Assembly (NCBI RefSeq): GCF_002217755.1 | Contig: NZ_BCFL01000017.1 | Coordinates: 524,442-588,441, forward strand | Source: Streptomyces hyaluromycini | GTDB lineage: Bacteria > Actinomycetota > Actinomycetes > Streptomycetales > Streptomycetaceae | Length of the DNA stretch: 64,000 bases | Direction of reading: 5' to 3' | In this document: piece after piece, positions 55,579 to 62,709 of the stretch | How positions within the stretch are numbered: the stretch's first letter is position 1 | Layout of the letters: every line of letters begins with the position of its first letter | The notes under the pieces: model-generated | Seen by the model: only the letters and a program-made list of their open reading frames with translations | What the model was told of the DNA's origin: nothing | The model's database searches: none | Position numbers and translations under genes: made by a program

Positions 55579-57000
55579 TCAGTCGGCCAGGGCCGCCCCG
55601 AAGTACGTGCGGTCGCCCAGGCCCAGGTCCGTGACGGTGTGCAGGGTGGAGCCGGTGCCGGTGGGGCCGGTGGCGGTGCCGGGGAGGTAGTAGAGGCGGC
55701 CCTGCTCGTTCGCCGTGGCGACCAGTTCGGCCCGTCCGTCGTGGTCGAAGTCGCGCAGCAGGACGGAGGAGCCGAGCCAGGCGCTGTCGGCCTCTCCGGG
55801 CTCGCCGGCGACGCCGGGGGTCCGGACGTCGTACTGGCGGGAGCCCTTGCCGGTGAGGCCGCCGGTGCCGCCGCGCAGGACGGTGACCGCGCCGGGGTAG
55901 ACGCCGGCGGAGGAGTCGAACTGCTCCAGCGGGATGCCCACCGCGAGGTCCGGGTAGCCGTCGTTGTTCACGTCGCCCGCGGAGACGTCGTACCCGAAGC
56001 CGTCGGGGGACTCGGACGTGCCGGGTACGCCGGTGGTGTTCTGGGTGATCGGCCTGTCGGTGCTGCTGGGGCCGGCCGAGGTGCCCTTGAAGACGTGGAC
56101 GGTTCCGCCCTTGCCGGAGCGGGGCACGCCGATCGCGAGGTCGCCGTAGCCGTCCCGGTCGAAGTCGGCGATCGCGGCGCTCGCGTGGTAGATGTCGGCG
56201 GAGCCGGGCAGGCCGGTCTTGCGCGGCGGGGTGGTGGGGCCGCCGGAGCGGCCGCGGTAGAACCAGACGCGGTTGGTGAAGGTGCCCGCGTCCCAGCCGA
56301 CGACCGCGAAGTCGGCGGTGCCGTCCTTGGTGACCTTGCCGGAGACCACGAGTTCGGGCTTGATGTCCTCGCCGTCGACCGGGTCGAGGTTGGTGGCCTT
56401 GCCGTGCCCGCCGGTCTTGGTGAACGGGCCGCGTACGACGTAGACGTAGTCGTCGGTGATCGACACGACGTCCTGCCTGCCGTCGCCGGTGAAGTCGCCG
56501 ACCGCGATGTCCTTGGCGTAGCCGCAGTCCTTGCAGCCGGAGCTCTTGAAGGACGTCCCGTTCGCCAGGCCGGACTTGGAGCCCCAGAGGATGGTGAAGG
56601 TGCCCGTGTAGGCGCCGTCGTCCTCGCCCGGCGCGGTGACGACGACGTCGCCGTAGCCGTCGTTGTTCATGTCGGCCGTGGTGACCTTCGCGCCGAAGTG
56701 GTCGTTCGTCTCGGCGGTGCCCGCGATGTACGGGGTGTTCTGGGTGATCACCGAGCGCTTGGCGAAGTCGGGGCCGTGCGCGGTGCCCCAGACGACGACC
56801 ACCGCGCCCGCCTCCTTCTTCCCGCCCACGGTGGCCGTGCCGTCGCCGAGGACGAGGTCGCGGTGTCCGTCGCCGTTGAAGTCGTCGGTGAACTTCGCGG
56901 TGGCCGCCGCCGCCGGCGCGGTGAGCGCCAGCGGCGTCAGCCCCGAGACGAGCAGAGCGGCGGCGAGCAGACAGGTGCGCTTGCGCAAGGGGTCCCCCAT
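55579..57000 (-). CDS. Secreted FG-GAP repeat protein 4, 473 aa
   Basis: A signal peptide (about 1-33, LLAAALLVSGLTPLALTAPA) leads into FG-GAP repeats with calcium loops DDFNGDGHRD, DMNNDGYGDVV and DFDRDGYGDLA. It is a paralogue of the three FG-GAP proteins at 14-19 kb, but with CKDCG (two Cys) in place of one loop. A conserved 29-base element lies upstream at 57054-57082. Confidence 0.88.
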   Translation of the reverse strand: MGDPLRKRTCLLAAALLVSGLTPLALTAPAAAATAKFTDDFNGDGHRDLVLGDGTATVGGKKEAGAVVVVWGTAHGPDFAKRSVITQNTPYIAGTAETNDHFGAKVTTADMNNDGYGDVVVTAPGEDDGAYTGTFTILWGSKSGLANGTSFKSSGCKDCGYAKDIAVGDFTGDGRQDVVSITDDYVYVVRGPFTKTGGHGKATNLDPVDGEDIKPELVVSGKVTKDGTADFAVVGWDAGTFTNRVWFYRGRSGGPTTPPRKTGLPGSADIYHASAAIADFDRDGYGDLAIGVPRSGKGGTVHVFKGTSAGPSSTDRPITQNTTGVPGTSESPDGFGYDVSAGDVNNDGYPDLAVGIPLEQFDSSAGVYPGAVTVLRGGTGGLTGKGSRQYDVRTPGVAGEPGEADSAWLGSSVLLRDFDHDGRAELVATANEQGRLYYLPGTATGPTGTGSTLHTVTDLGLGDRTYFGAALAD

Positions 57001-57053
57001 GAGTGCGTGCGGTTGCCGTCGACGGCAACCGGGAGACTCCTGGCAAGAGCCAT

Positions 57054-57082
57054 GGGTTGTACGGGAGTCGGGTGAATTCCTG
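57054..57082 (-). promoter_or_regulatory. Conserved upstream element of FG-GAP genes, copy 2
   Basis: GGGTTGTAC, two bases, GAGT, two bases, GGTGAA, TTCCTG on the plus strand, closely matching copy 1 at 19390-19419. It is 54 bases upstream of this FG-GAP start and abuts the end of the chitinase gene. Confidence 0.5.
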
Positions 57083-57093
57083 AGGCCGGCGTG

Positions 57094-58152
57094 CTACCGG
57101 CGCGGACCGCCGAAGCGGGCGAAGGTGTGGCTGAAGTACCAGGGGTCCTGGACGATTCCGGAGCAGGCGTTGGCGCCGCCGGTGCCGACGCAGTCGCCGT
57201 TGTCGCGCTGGAGGGCCCAGAAGGAGAGGGTGTCGATGCCCTGGGCGGCGGCCCAGCGCTCGACCGTCGCGGCGTTCTGGGTGGTGAAGGTCTCCGCGGG
57301 GCCGAAGTCGTCGATGCCGGGCATCTCGGTGACGCCGATCCTGCCCCACAGGGCCTTGGCGCTCTTGTGCGGGTAGAGGGCGTGGAGTTGGGCGTGCAGG
57401 CCGTCGGCCGCGGTCTCGGTGTCGGCGGCCATGTCGTGGGCGGCGCCGTCGTAGTAGTCGAAGGTCATGATGTTGACGACGTCCACGCGCGCGTGGTTGG
57501 CGACGGCGTTCTGGAGGACGGCCAGTCCGTTGGTCTCCAGGCCCTTGGTGGTCGTCGGCAGGGTGTAGGAGAACTGGAGCGGGCGGCCGGTGCGTTCGGC
57601 CCAGCGCTCGGCCTTGGCGACCGCCTTGTTGCGGCGGTCGATACCGGCCGTGTTCGCGAGGGAGTCCGCCTCGATGTCGAGGTCGATGCGGCTGATGCCG
57701 TACGTCGTGACGAGCTTCTCGTAGACCCCGGCGATGGCGTCCACGTCGGTGCAGCTGTCGGCGAGTTCGGTGCCGGTGGTGTCGGCGCTGTAGCCGCCGA
57801 AGGAGGGGATGGCGTTGCCGCCGCGGGCCTGGAGGGCGGCGATGTCGGCGCCGAAGGTCCCCGGGCCGATGGGCTGGGTGGCGTCACCGTTCCAGTCGGC
57901 GGTGCAGGAGCCCGCGTTCGGGGTCTGGAGGAAGGCCAGGGTGAGGTACTTGTTGCCGGACTCGGCGGCGAGCGCGGCGGGGCTCTCGCCGGTCCAGGCC
58001 TCGAAGTAGGGGGCCGCGACGTGGGCGGGCATGGGCTTCGCGGAGTGCGGAGCGGAGGAGGGGGTCGCGTGCGCGGCGCCCGCCCCGAGGGCAACGAGCG
58101 CGGCGGACAGGGCGGTTGCGGGCAGGGCGTGCAGGGCACGAGTGCGTCTCAT
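57094..58152 (-). CDS. GH18 family chitinase, 352 aa
   Basis: A signal peptide (about 1-29, ALVALGAGAAHA) precedes a TIM barrel with the catalytic DxDxE motif RIDLDIE (Asp157, Asp159, Glu161), typical of GH18. It cleaves chitin outside the cell. The promoter holds a DasR-like site between -35 and -10, and the transcript is probably leaderless. The sequence has no chitin-binding domain, so this is a single-domain enzyme of ChiC/ChiD size. Convergent upstream end adjoins the FG-GAP element. Confidence 0.9.
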   Translation of the reverse strand: MRRTRALHALPATALSAALVALGAGAAHATPSSAPHSAKPMPAHVAAPYFEAWTGESPAALAAESGNKYLTLAFLQTPNAGSCTADWNGDATQPIGPGTFGADIAALQARGGNAIPSFGGYSADTTGTELADSCTDVDAIAGVYEKLVTTYGISRIDLDIEADSLANTAGIDRRNKAVAKAERWAERTGRPLQFSYTLPTTTKGLETNGLAVLQNAVANHARVDVVNIMTFDYYDGAAHDMAADTETAADGLHAQLHALYPHKSAKALWGRIGVTEMPGIDDFGPAETFTTQNAATVERWAAAQGIDTLSFWALQRDNGDCVGTGGANACSGIVQDPWYFSHTFARFGGPRR

Positions 58153-58160
58153 GGACGCCC

Positions 58161-58189
58161 ATATTTGGACTAGACCAATTAACTGTCAA
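58161..58189 (-). promoter_or_regulatory. Chitinase promoter with DasR-type operator (dre)
   Basis: On the minus strand TTGACA (58184-58189), 17-base spacer and AAATAT (58161-58166). The spacer holds TTGGTCTAGTCCAA, one base off the DasR core TGGTCTAGACCA, spanning about 58165-58178. DasR would block transcription when N-acetylglucosamine is scarce. Confidence 0.8.
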
Positions 58190-58282
58190 GGTTCTTTACA
58201 ACCACCAGACCCTTCTGTTCGATGTCACGTCAGGAAGCGGTTCCCTCCAGTCAGTTCCGGCCAAGAATTTTCATGGGAAGAT

Positions 58283-58312
58283 TTGAACTGACCATAAGAG
58301 AGTCATTAGGGT
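58283..58312 (+). promoter_or_regulatory. Candidate promoter of NlpC/P60 gene
   Basis: TTGAAC, 18-base spacer, TAGGGT, 39 bases before the GTG start. No c-di-AMP riboswitch was seen in the leader. Confidence 0.5.
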
Positions 58313-58350
58313 CTGTTGCCCGAACCTCTGCTCGGAAGGAGCTCGCCTCC

Positions 58351-59391
58351 GTGGCGTCCCACCGTCGTGCCAAGCAGCCGGGCCGTGCCCGTGTCACTGT
58401 GCTCACCTCCGCCGCCGCTGCCGCCGTGGCCCTCAGCGCACAGGCGGCCAACGCCGCGCCCAGCGAGAAGCCGAGCAAGAACGAGGTCAAGTCCCGCGTC
58501 GACAAGCTGTACGAGGAGGCCGAGCAGGCCACCGAGAAGTTCAACGGGGCCAAGGAGAAGCAGGAGAAGCTCCAGCAGCAGATATCCGCGCTGCAGGACT
58601 CGGTCGCACGCGGGCAGGACGAGCTGAACGAACTCCGCGACGGCATCGGCTCCATGGCCACCGCCCAGTACCGCAGCGGCGGCCTCGACCCGTCCCTCCA
58701 GCTGTTCCTCTCCTCCGACCCGGACAGCTACCTGGACAAGGCGGCCACGCTGGACCAGCTGAGCAGCCAGCAGGTCGAGACGCTGAAGAAGATCCAGGCC
58801 AAACAGCGCGAGCTGGCGCAGGAGCGGGCGGAGGCGACCGGCAAGCTCAAGGACCTGGCCGCCACCCGCACCGAACTCGCCAAGAAGAAGACGGAAGTCC
58901 AGGCCAAACTGGCCGAGGCGCAGAAGCTGCTGAACAGCCTCACCGCCGCCGAGAAGGCCGCACTGACCGCCGAGCAGGAGCGCGCGAGCCGTTCCTCCAG
59001 CGAGCGGGTGGACCTCGGCAACGACACCTCCGCCACCGGCAGGGCCGCCGCCGCCTTCGCCGCCGCCAAGACCAAGCTGGGCACCCCGTACGTCTACGGC
59101 GCCACCGGCCCCTCCTCCTTCGACTGCTCGGGCCTGACCTCCTGGGCCTACGCGCAGGCCGGCGTCTCCATCCCGCGCACCTCCGAGTCGCAGGCGACCA
59201 TCGGCACCAAGATCTACTCGACGTCCGACCTCCAGGTCGGCGACCTGGTCTTCTTCTTCAACGACCTGCACCACGTGGGCCTGTACGCGGGCAACGGGCA
59301 GATCCTGCACGCCCCGCGCACCGGCACGGTCGTCCGCTACGAGTCGATGAGCACCATCGGCGGCCCGTTCATGTTCGGCGTCCGCGTCTGA
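58351..59391 (+). CDS. NlpC/P60 endopeptidase with coiled-coil domain, 346 aa
   Basis: A signal peptide (about 1-37, VTVLTSAAAAAVALSAQAAN) is followed by a long coiled coil (about 45-225, RVDKLYEEAEQATEKFNGA) and a C-terminal NlpC/P60 domain with FDCSGLTSWAY (Cys), HHVGLY (His) and a third His in ILHAPR. It cleaves peptide cross-bridges of peptidoglycan, and the coiled coil is like RipA-type regulators. GTG at 58351 has AAGGAG upstream. The gene is convergent with the response regulator. Confidence 0.93.
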   Translation: MASHRRAKQPGRARVTVLTSAAAAAVALSAQAANAAPSEKPSKNEVKSRVDKLYEEAEQATEKFNGAKEKQEKLQQQISALQDSVARGQDELNELRDGIGSMATAQYRSGGLDPSLQLFLSSDPDSYLDKAATLDQLSSQQVETLKKIQAKQRELAQERAEATGKLKDLAATRTELAKKKTEVQAKLAEAQKLLNSLTAAEKAALTAEQERASRSSSERVDLGNDTSATGRAAAAFAAAKTKLGTPYVYGATGPSSFDCSGLTSWAYAQAGVSIPRTSESQATIGTKIYSTSDLQVGDLVFFFNDLHHVGLYAGNGQILHAPRTGTVVRYESMSTIGGPFMFGVRV

Positions 59392-59397
59392 CCGGGA

Positions 59398-60210
59398 TCA
59401 ACGGGATCTGCCCCGGGCGTCCTCCAGGTAGTGCAGGACCGCCGCCACCCGGCGGTCCGTCCGGTCGGCCGGGGACAGGTCGAGCTTCGCGAAGATCGAC
59501 CTGATGTGCTTGTGGACGGCGCCGTCGGTGACGACGAGCCGTTCGGCGATGGCGGAGTTGCCGAGGCCCTCCGCCATCAGCGCCAGTACGTCGTGCTCGC
59601 GCGGGCTCAGCCGTTCCAGGCGGGTGTCCTGGCGGGACCGGGTGAAGAGCTGGGCGACGACCTCGGGGTCGATCGCGGTGCCCCCGGACGCCACCCGGTG
59701 CAGGGCGTCCAGGAACTCCTCGACCCGGCCCACCCGTTCCTTGAGCAGATAGCCGAGCCCGCCGACCCCGCCGGTGAGCAGCCGGGTGGCGAAGCTCTGC
59801 TCGACGTAGGCGGACAGCACGAGGACGGCGAGGCCGGGGTGGCGGCGGCGGGCCTCGACGGCCGCGCGGATGCCCTCGTCGGTGTGGGTGGGCGGCATCC
59901 GGACGTCGAGGATGGCGACGTCCGGCGCATACGCCTCGACGGCGTCCAGCGCCTCGTCCGGGGTGCCGGCGGTCGCGGCCACGTCCATCGCCTCGGCCCG
60001 CAACAGCAGGGCGAGCCCCTCACGGAGCAGGGGGTCGTCCTCGGCGATCACGATCCGCAGGGACGGACGCACGTCGCCGGGCGCCTGTAGTCCGTCGAGC
60101 GTCCGGACGTTTGCTCCGTCGAGCGTCCGGGCGTTCAGTCCGCCGGTCGTCCGAGCGTTCAGTCCGTCGGTCGTCCGGGCGTCGGCATGTGCCGGTGCTT
60201 CACGATCCAC
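59398..60210 (-). CDS. NarL/LuxR-type response regulator, 270 aa
   Basis: A repeat-rich leader (about 1-46) with four 8-residue units such as ARTTDGLN is followed by a receiver domain (about 50-170) with phosphorylated Asp102 in VAILDVRMP, and a LuxR helix-turn-helix (about 200-265, LSPREHDVLALMAEGLGNSA). The start overlaps the sensor kinase stop by 11 bases. The leader is unusual for this class. It forms a two-component pair with the kinase, divergent from an ABC transporter that it probably regulates. Confidence 0.9.
   Translation of the reverse strand: MDREAPAHADARTTDGLNARTTGGLNARTLDGANVRTLDGLQAPGDVRPSLRIVIAEDDPLLREGLALLLRAEAMDVAATAGTPDEALDAVEAYAPDVAILDVRMPPTHTDEGIRAAVEARRRHPGLAVLVLSAYVEQSFATRLLTGGVGGLGYLLKERVGRVEEFLDALHRVASGGTAIDPEVVAQLFTRSRQDTRLERLSPREHDVLALMAEGLGNSAIAERLVVTDGAVHKHIRSIFAKLDLSPADRTDRRVAAVLHYLEDARGRSR
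60092..60187. repeat. 24-bp tandem repeats in response regulator leader
   Basis: Four units of 24 bases from 60092 (CCGTCGAGCGTCCGGACG and close variants) encode the 8-residue repeats. Confidence 0.8.
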
Positions 60211-61528
60211 TGGGCAGGTCCACTTCCAGGGTTGTCGGGCCGCCGGGCGGACTGGCCAGGCGGAGGGTGCCGTCGTGGGCCGCGACGCGGCGGCGGATAC
60301 CGGTGAGGCCGGAGCCGCCGGCCTCCTCGGCGCCGCCCCGGCCGTCGTCGGCGACGGTGAGGCGGAGCCGCCCGCCCCGGGCCCGGACGGTCACCGTGAC
60401 CGACCGGGCACCGCTGTGCCTGGCGACGTTGGTCAGGGCCTCGGCGACGACGAAGTAGGCCGTCGCCTCCGCGGAGGCGGCACAGCGTTCGGGCGCGTCC
60501 ACGTCGATACGGCAGGGCACCGGGCAGTCGGCGGCGAGGCCGGACAGCGCACCCGCGAGCCCCCGGTCGTCCAGGACCGGCGGCAGGATGCTCCGCGAGA
60601 CCGTGCGCAGCTCGGCCAGCGCCTGTTCGGCGGCGGACTGGGCGCGCTCCAGGATCTCCTCGGCGCGGGACGGATCACGCGCCACCTGCCGGCGGGCGGC
60701 GCCGAGCAGCACGGTGACCGAGACCAGCCGGTTCTGCGTGCCGTCGTGCAACGCCCGCTCGATGCGCCGGAGTTCGGTGGCGTGGGCGTCGAGCGCGGCG
60801 GCCCGGGTGGCGGTGAGTTCCGCGACCCGCAGGGAGAGGTCCTGGTCGGGTCCGGCGGCGAGCAGCCGCCGTCCGGGGCCGGCCTGGAGCCGGGCCATGC
60901 CGGGGGTCAGCCCCAGGATGACGGCGACCGAGCCGATGCCGAACGCGCAGACGGCGAAGGCCTCCGGCCAGGAGTGCGCGACGCCGAAGCCGACGGAGGT
61001 GGCGGTGGTGTTCTCCGGCACGAACCGCCAGTACAGCGGAAACGCCGTGTCCCGTACGGCGGACAGCGGCAGCAGGAACCCGGCCAGTCCCAGCAGCAGG
61101 CCGACTGTGCCGTGCCGGGCCAGCCAGCGCAGCTCCCGCCGGGTGACGGGGTCGCCGAGGGCGGTCCGCAGCCGGGTCGGCGGGGCCGGCTGCGGGGCGA
61201 GGACCTCGGGGCCGCGCCGGCCGAGCCGTTCGCGTTCCCGGCCGGCCAGGGCGTGCAGCGCGTGCAGCAGCGGGGGCGCCAGGAGCAGCCCGGCGCCCAG
61301 CGGCGCGGTCACCGCGGCGGCCGCGAGCAGCAGGAGCAGGAGCAGGGCCGTCGCGGCCGTACCGAGCCCGCCGACGAGCTCCGCGAGCGCGGCGCCGGCG
61401 GCCCGCACCGTCCGCCCGGCGACGGTCTTCACCCCCTCGCCGCCGTCCGCCGCCCCGCCGCGGTCCGCCCCCTCGCCGCCGTCCGCGGCTTCGCCGCCGT
61501 GCTCCGGCCGGGCGCTGGTGACAGCCAT
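60200..61528 (-). CDS. Sensor histidine kinase of NarL type, 442 aa
   Basis: Several membrane helices (about 52-72, 80-93, 140-158, 190-212) anchor the N-terminal half, followed by a HisKA_3 domain with His261 in RALHDGTQNR and a HATPase_c domain with VAEALTNVARHS and LTVADDGRGG. This is the NarX/DesK-type class. ATG at 61528 has AGGAGG upstream. Its stop overlaps the response regulator start. The signal is unknown. Confidence 0.9.
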   Translation of the reverse strand: MAVTSARPEHGGEAADGGEGADRGGAADGGEGVKTVAGRTVRAAGAALAELVGGLGTAATALLLLLLLAAAAVTAPLGAGLLLAPPLLHALHALAGRERERLGRRGPEVLAPQPAPPTRLRTALGDPVTRRELRWLARHGTVGLLLGLAGFLLPLSAVRDTAFPLYWRFVPENTTATSVGFGVAHSWPEAFAVCAFGIGSVAVILGLTPGMARLQAGPGRRLLAAGPDQDLSLRVAELTATRAAALDAHATELRRIERALHDGTQNRLVSVTVLLGAARRQVARDPSRAEEILERAQSAAEQALAELRTVSRSILPPVLDDRGLAGALSGLAADCPVPCRIDVDAPERCAASAEATAYFVVAEALTNVARHSGARSVTVTVRARGGRLRLTVADDGRGGAEEAGGSGLTGIRRRVAAHDGTLRLASPPGGPTTLEVDLPSGS

Positions 61529-61715
61529 CCGCAGCCCCCTCCTCTCGACCCCAACGACCTTAGGACGCACGACAGTTCGCCGGGTCCCGGAACCCCGGAA
61601 GGTACAGCCTGCTGTACCTCCGATCCGGCGGTACACGGGATCGGCCGAGGGGGGTCACGGTCCGTAGCGTCGGTGCCCGTACCGCAGGACGTCGGCCCCC
61701 AGCAGGAGGTTCCCC

Positions 61716-61961
61716 GTGGCCCACCCCGACCCGTACCGCCTCACCGGCACACCGCCCGCCGACCACCGGGACGGCGGAACCGGAACCGGCGGCGTGGACC
61801 TCACCCGCACCCTGCTCTGGTCCCTGCTCGTCCTCAGCGCGGCCGCCGACATGGCGACCTCCTACGGCGGTACCGACCCCTGGATCAACGTGGCCTGCGG
61901 AGCGGTGACCCTGCTCAGCGCGGGCACCCTGGCCGTGCGCCGGCTGCGAGGCCGCCGATGA
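61716..61961 (+). CDS. Small membrane protein, 81 aa
   Basis: Two hydrophobic segments (about 34-50, LLWSLLVLSAAADMA, and 58-74) after a Pro/Gly-rich start make this a small membrane protein. Its TGA overlaps the ATG of the ABC ATPase gene (ATGA), so it is the first gene of the ABC transporter operon. I do not know a family. It may be an accessory subunit. Confidence 0.6.
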   Translation: MAHPDPYRLTGTPPADHRDGGTGTGGVDLTRTLLWSLLVLSAAADMATSYGGTDPWINVACGAVTLLSAGTLAVRRLRGRR

Positions 61962-62707
61962 GCAGCACCGCGACGGACACCGCCCGCCGGGCCCCGGCCA
62001 TCGCGCTGGCGGGCGTCGGCAAGACGTACCCGGGCGGGGTACGGGCCCTGGACGACGTGTCGCTCACCGTGGAACACGGCACGTTCCTCGCCGTGATGGG
62101 CCCCTCCGGCTCCGGCAAGAGCACGCTGATGCACTGTGCGGCGGGCCTGGACGCGCCGACGTCGGGCAGCGTCCGCATCGACGGCCGCGAGATCGCCGGG
62201 CTGAACGAGACCAGGCGCACCGAACTGCGCCGGGAGCGCGTCGGTTTCGTCTTCCAGGCCTACAACCTGATCCCCTCCCTCTCCGTCGAGGACAACATCA
62301 CGCTGCCGCTGCGGCTGGCCGGCCGCCGCCCCGACCAGGACTGGATCCGCACCCTGGTCGAACGCGTCGGACTGGCCGACCGCCGCCACCACCGCCCCGC
62401 CGAGCTCTCCGGCGGCCAGCAGCAACGCGCCGCCCTGGTACGGGCGTTGGCCGCCCGCCCGGCGGTAATCTTCGCCGACGAGCCGACCGGCGCGCTCGAC
62501 CTGCGCAGCGCCCACCAGGTCCTCGACCTGCTCCGCACCCTGGTCGACGACCTCGGCCAGACGGTCGTGATGGTCACCCACGACCCGGCCGCCGCGGCCC
62601 GCGCGCACAGCGCCCTGGTGATGGCCGACGGCCGGGTCGTCGAGGCTCTGGACCACCCGATGGCGAGCCAACTGGCCGCCAGGCTCGCCACGTTGGGAGA
62701 ACGCTAG
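61958..62707 (+). CDS. ABC transporter ATP-binding protein (MacB/LolD type), 249 aa
   Basis: Walker A GPSGSGKSTLMH, signature LSGGQQQRAALVRAL and Walker B VIFADEPTG are intact, and the sequence is of the export-type ATPase paired with FtsX-like permeases, often peptide or antibiotic exporters. It overlaps the small membrane gene by 4 bases and is 2 bases from the permease gene. Expression is probably set by the divergent two-component system. Confidence 0.92.
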   Translation: MSSTATDTARRAPAIALAGVGKTYPGGVRALDDVSLTVEHGTFLAVMGPSGSGKSTLMHCAAGLDAPTSGSVRIDGREIAGLNETRRTELRRERVGFVFQAYNLIPSLSVEDNITLPLRLAGRRPDQDWIRTLVERVGLADRRHHRPAELSGGQQQRAALVRALAARPAVIFADEPTGALDLRSAHQVLDLLRTLVDDLGQTVVMVTHDPAAAARAHSALVMADGRVVEALDHPMASQLAARLATLGER

Positions 62708-62709
62708 CC

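Noticed and set aside
58190..58350. c-di-AMP (ydaO) riboswitch before the NlpC/P60 gene
   Set aside because: Such riboswitches precede some Streptomyces cell-wall hydrolase genes, but I could not see the conserved core, and the leader is short and lower in GC.
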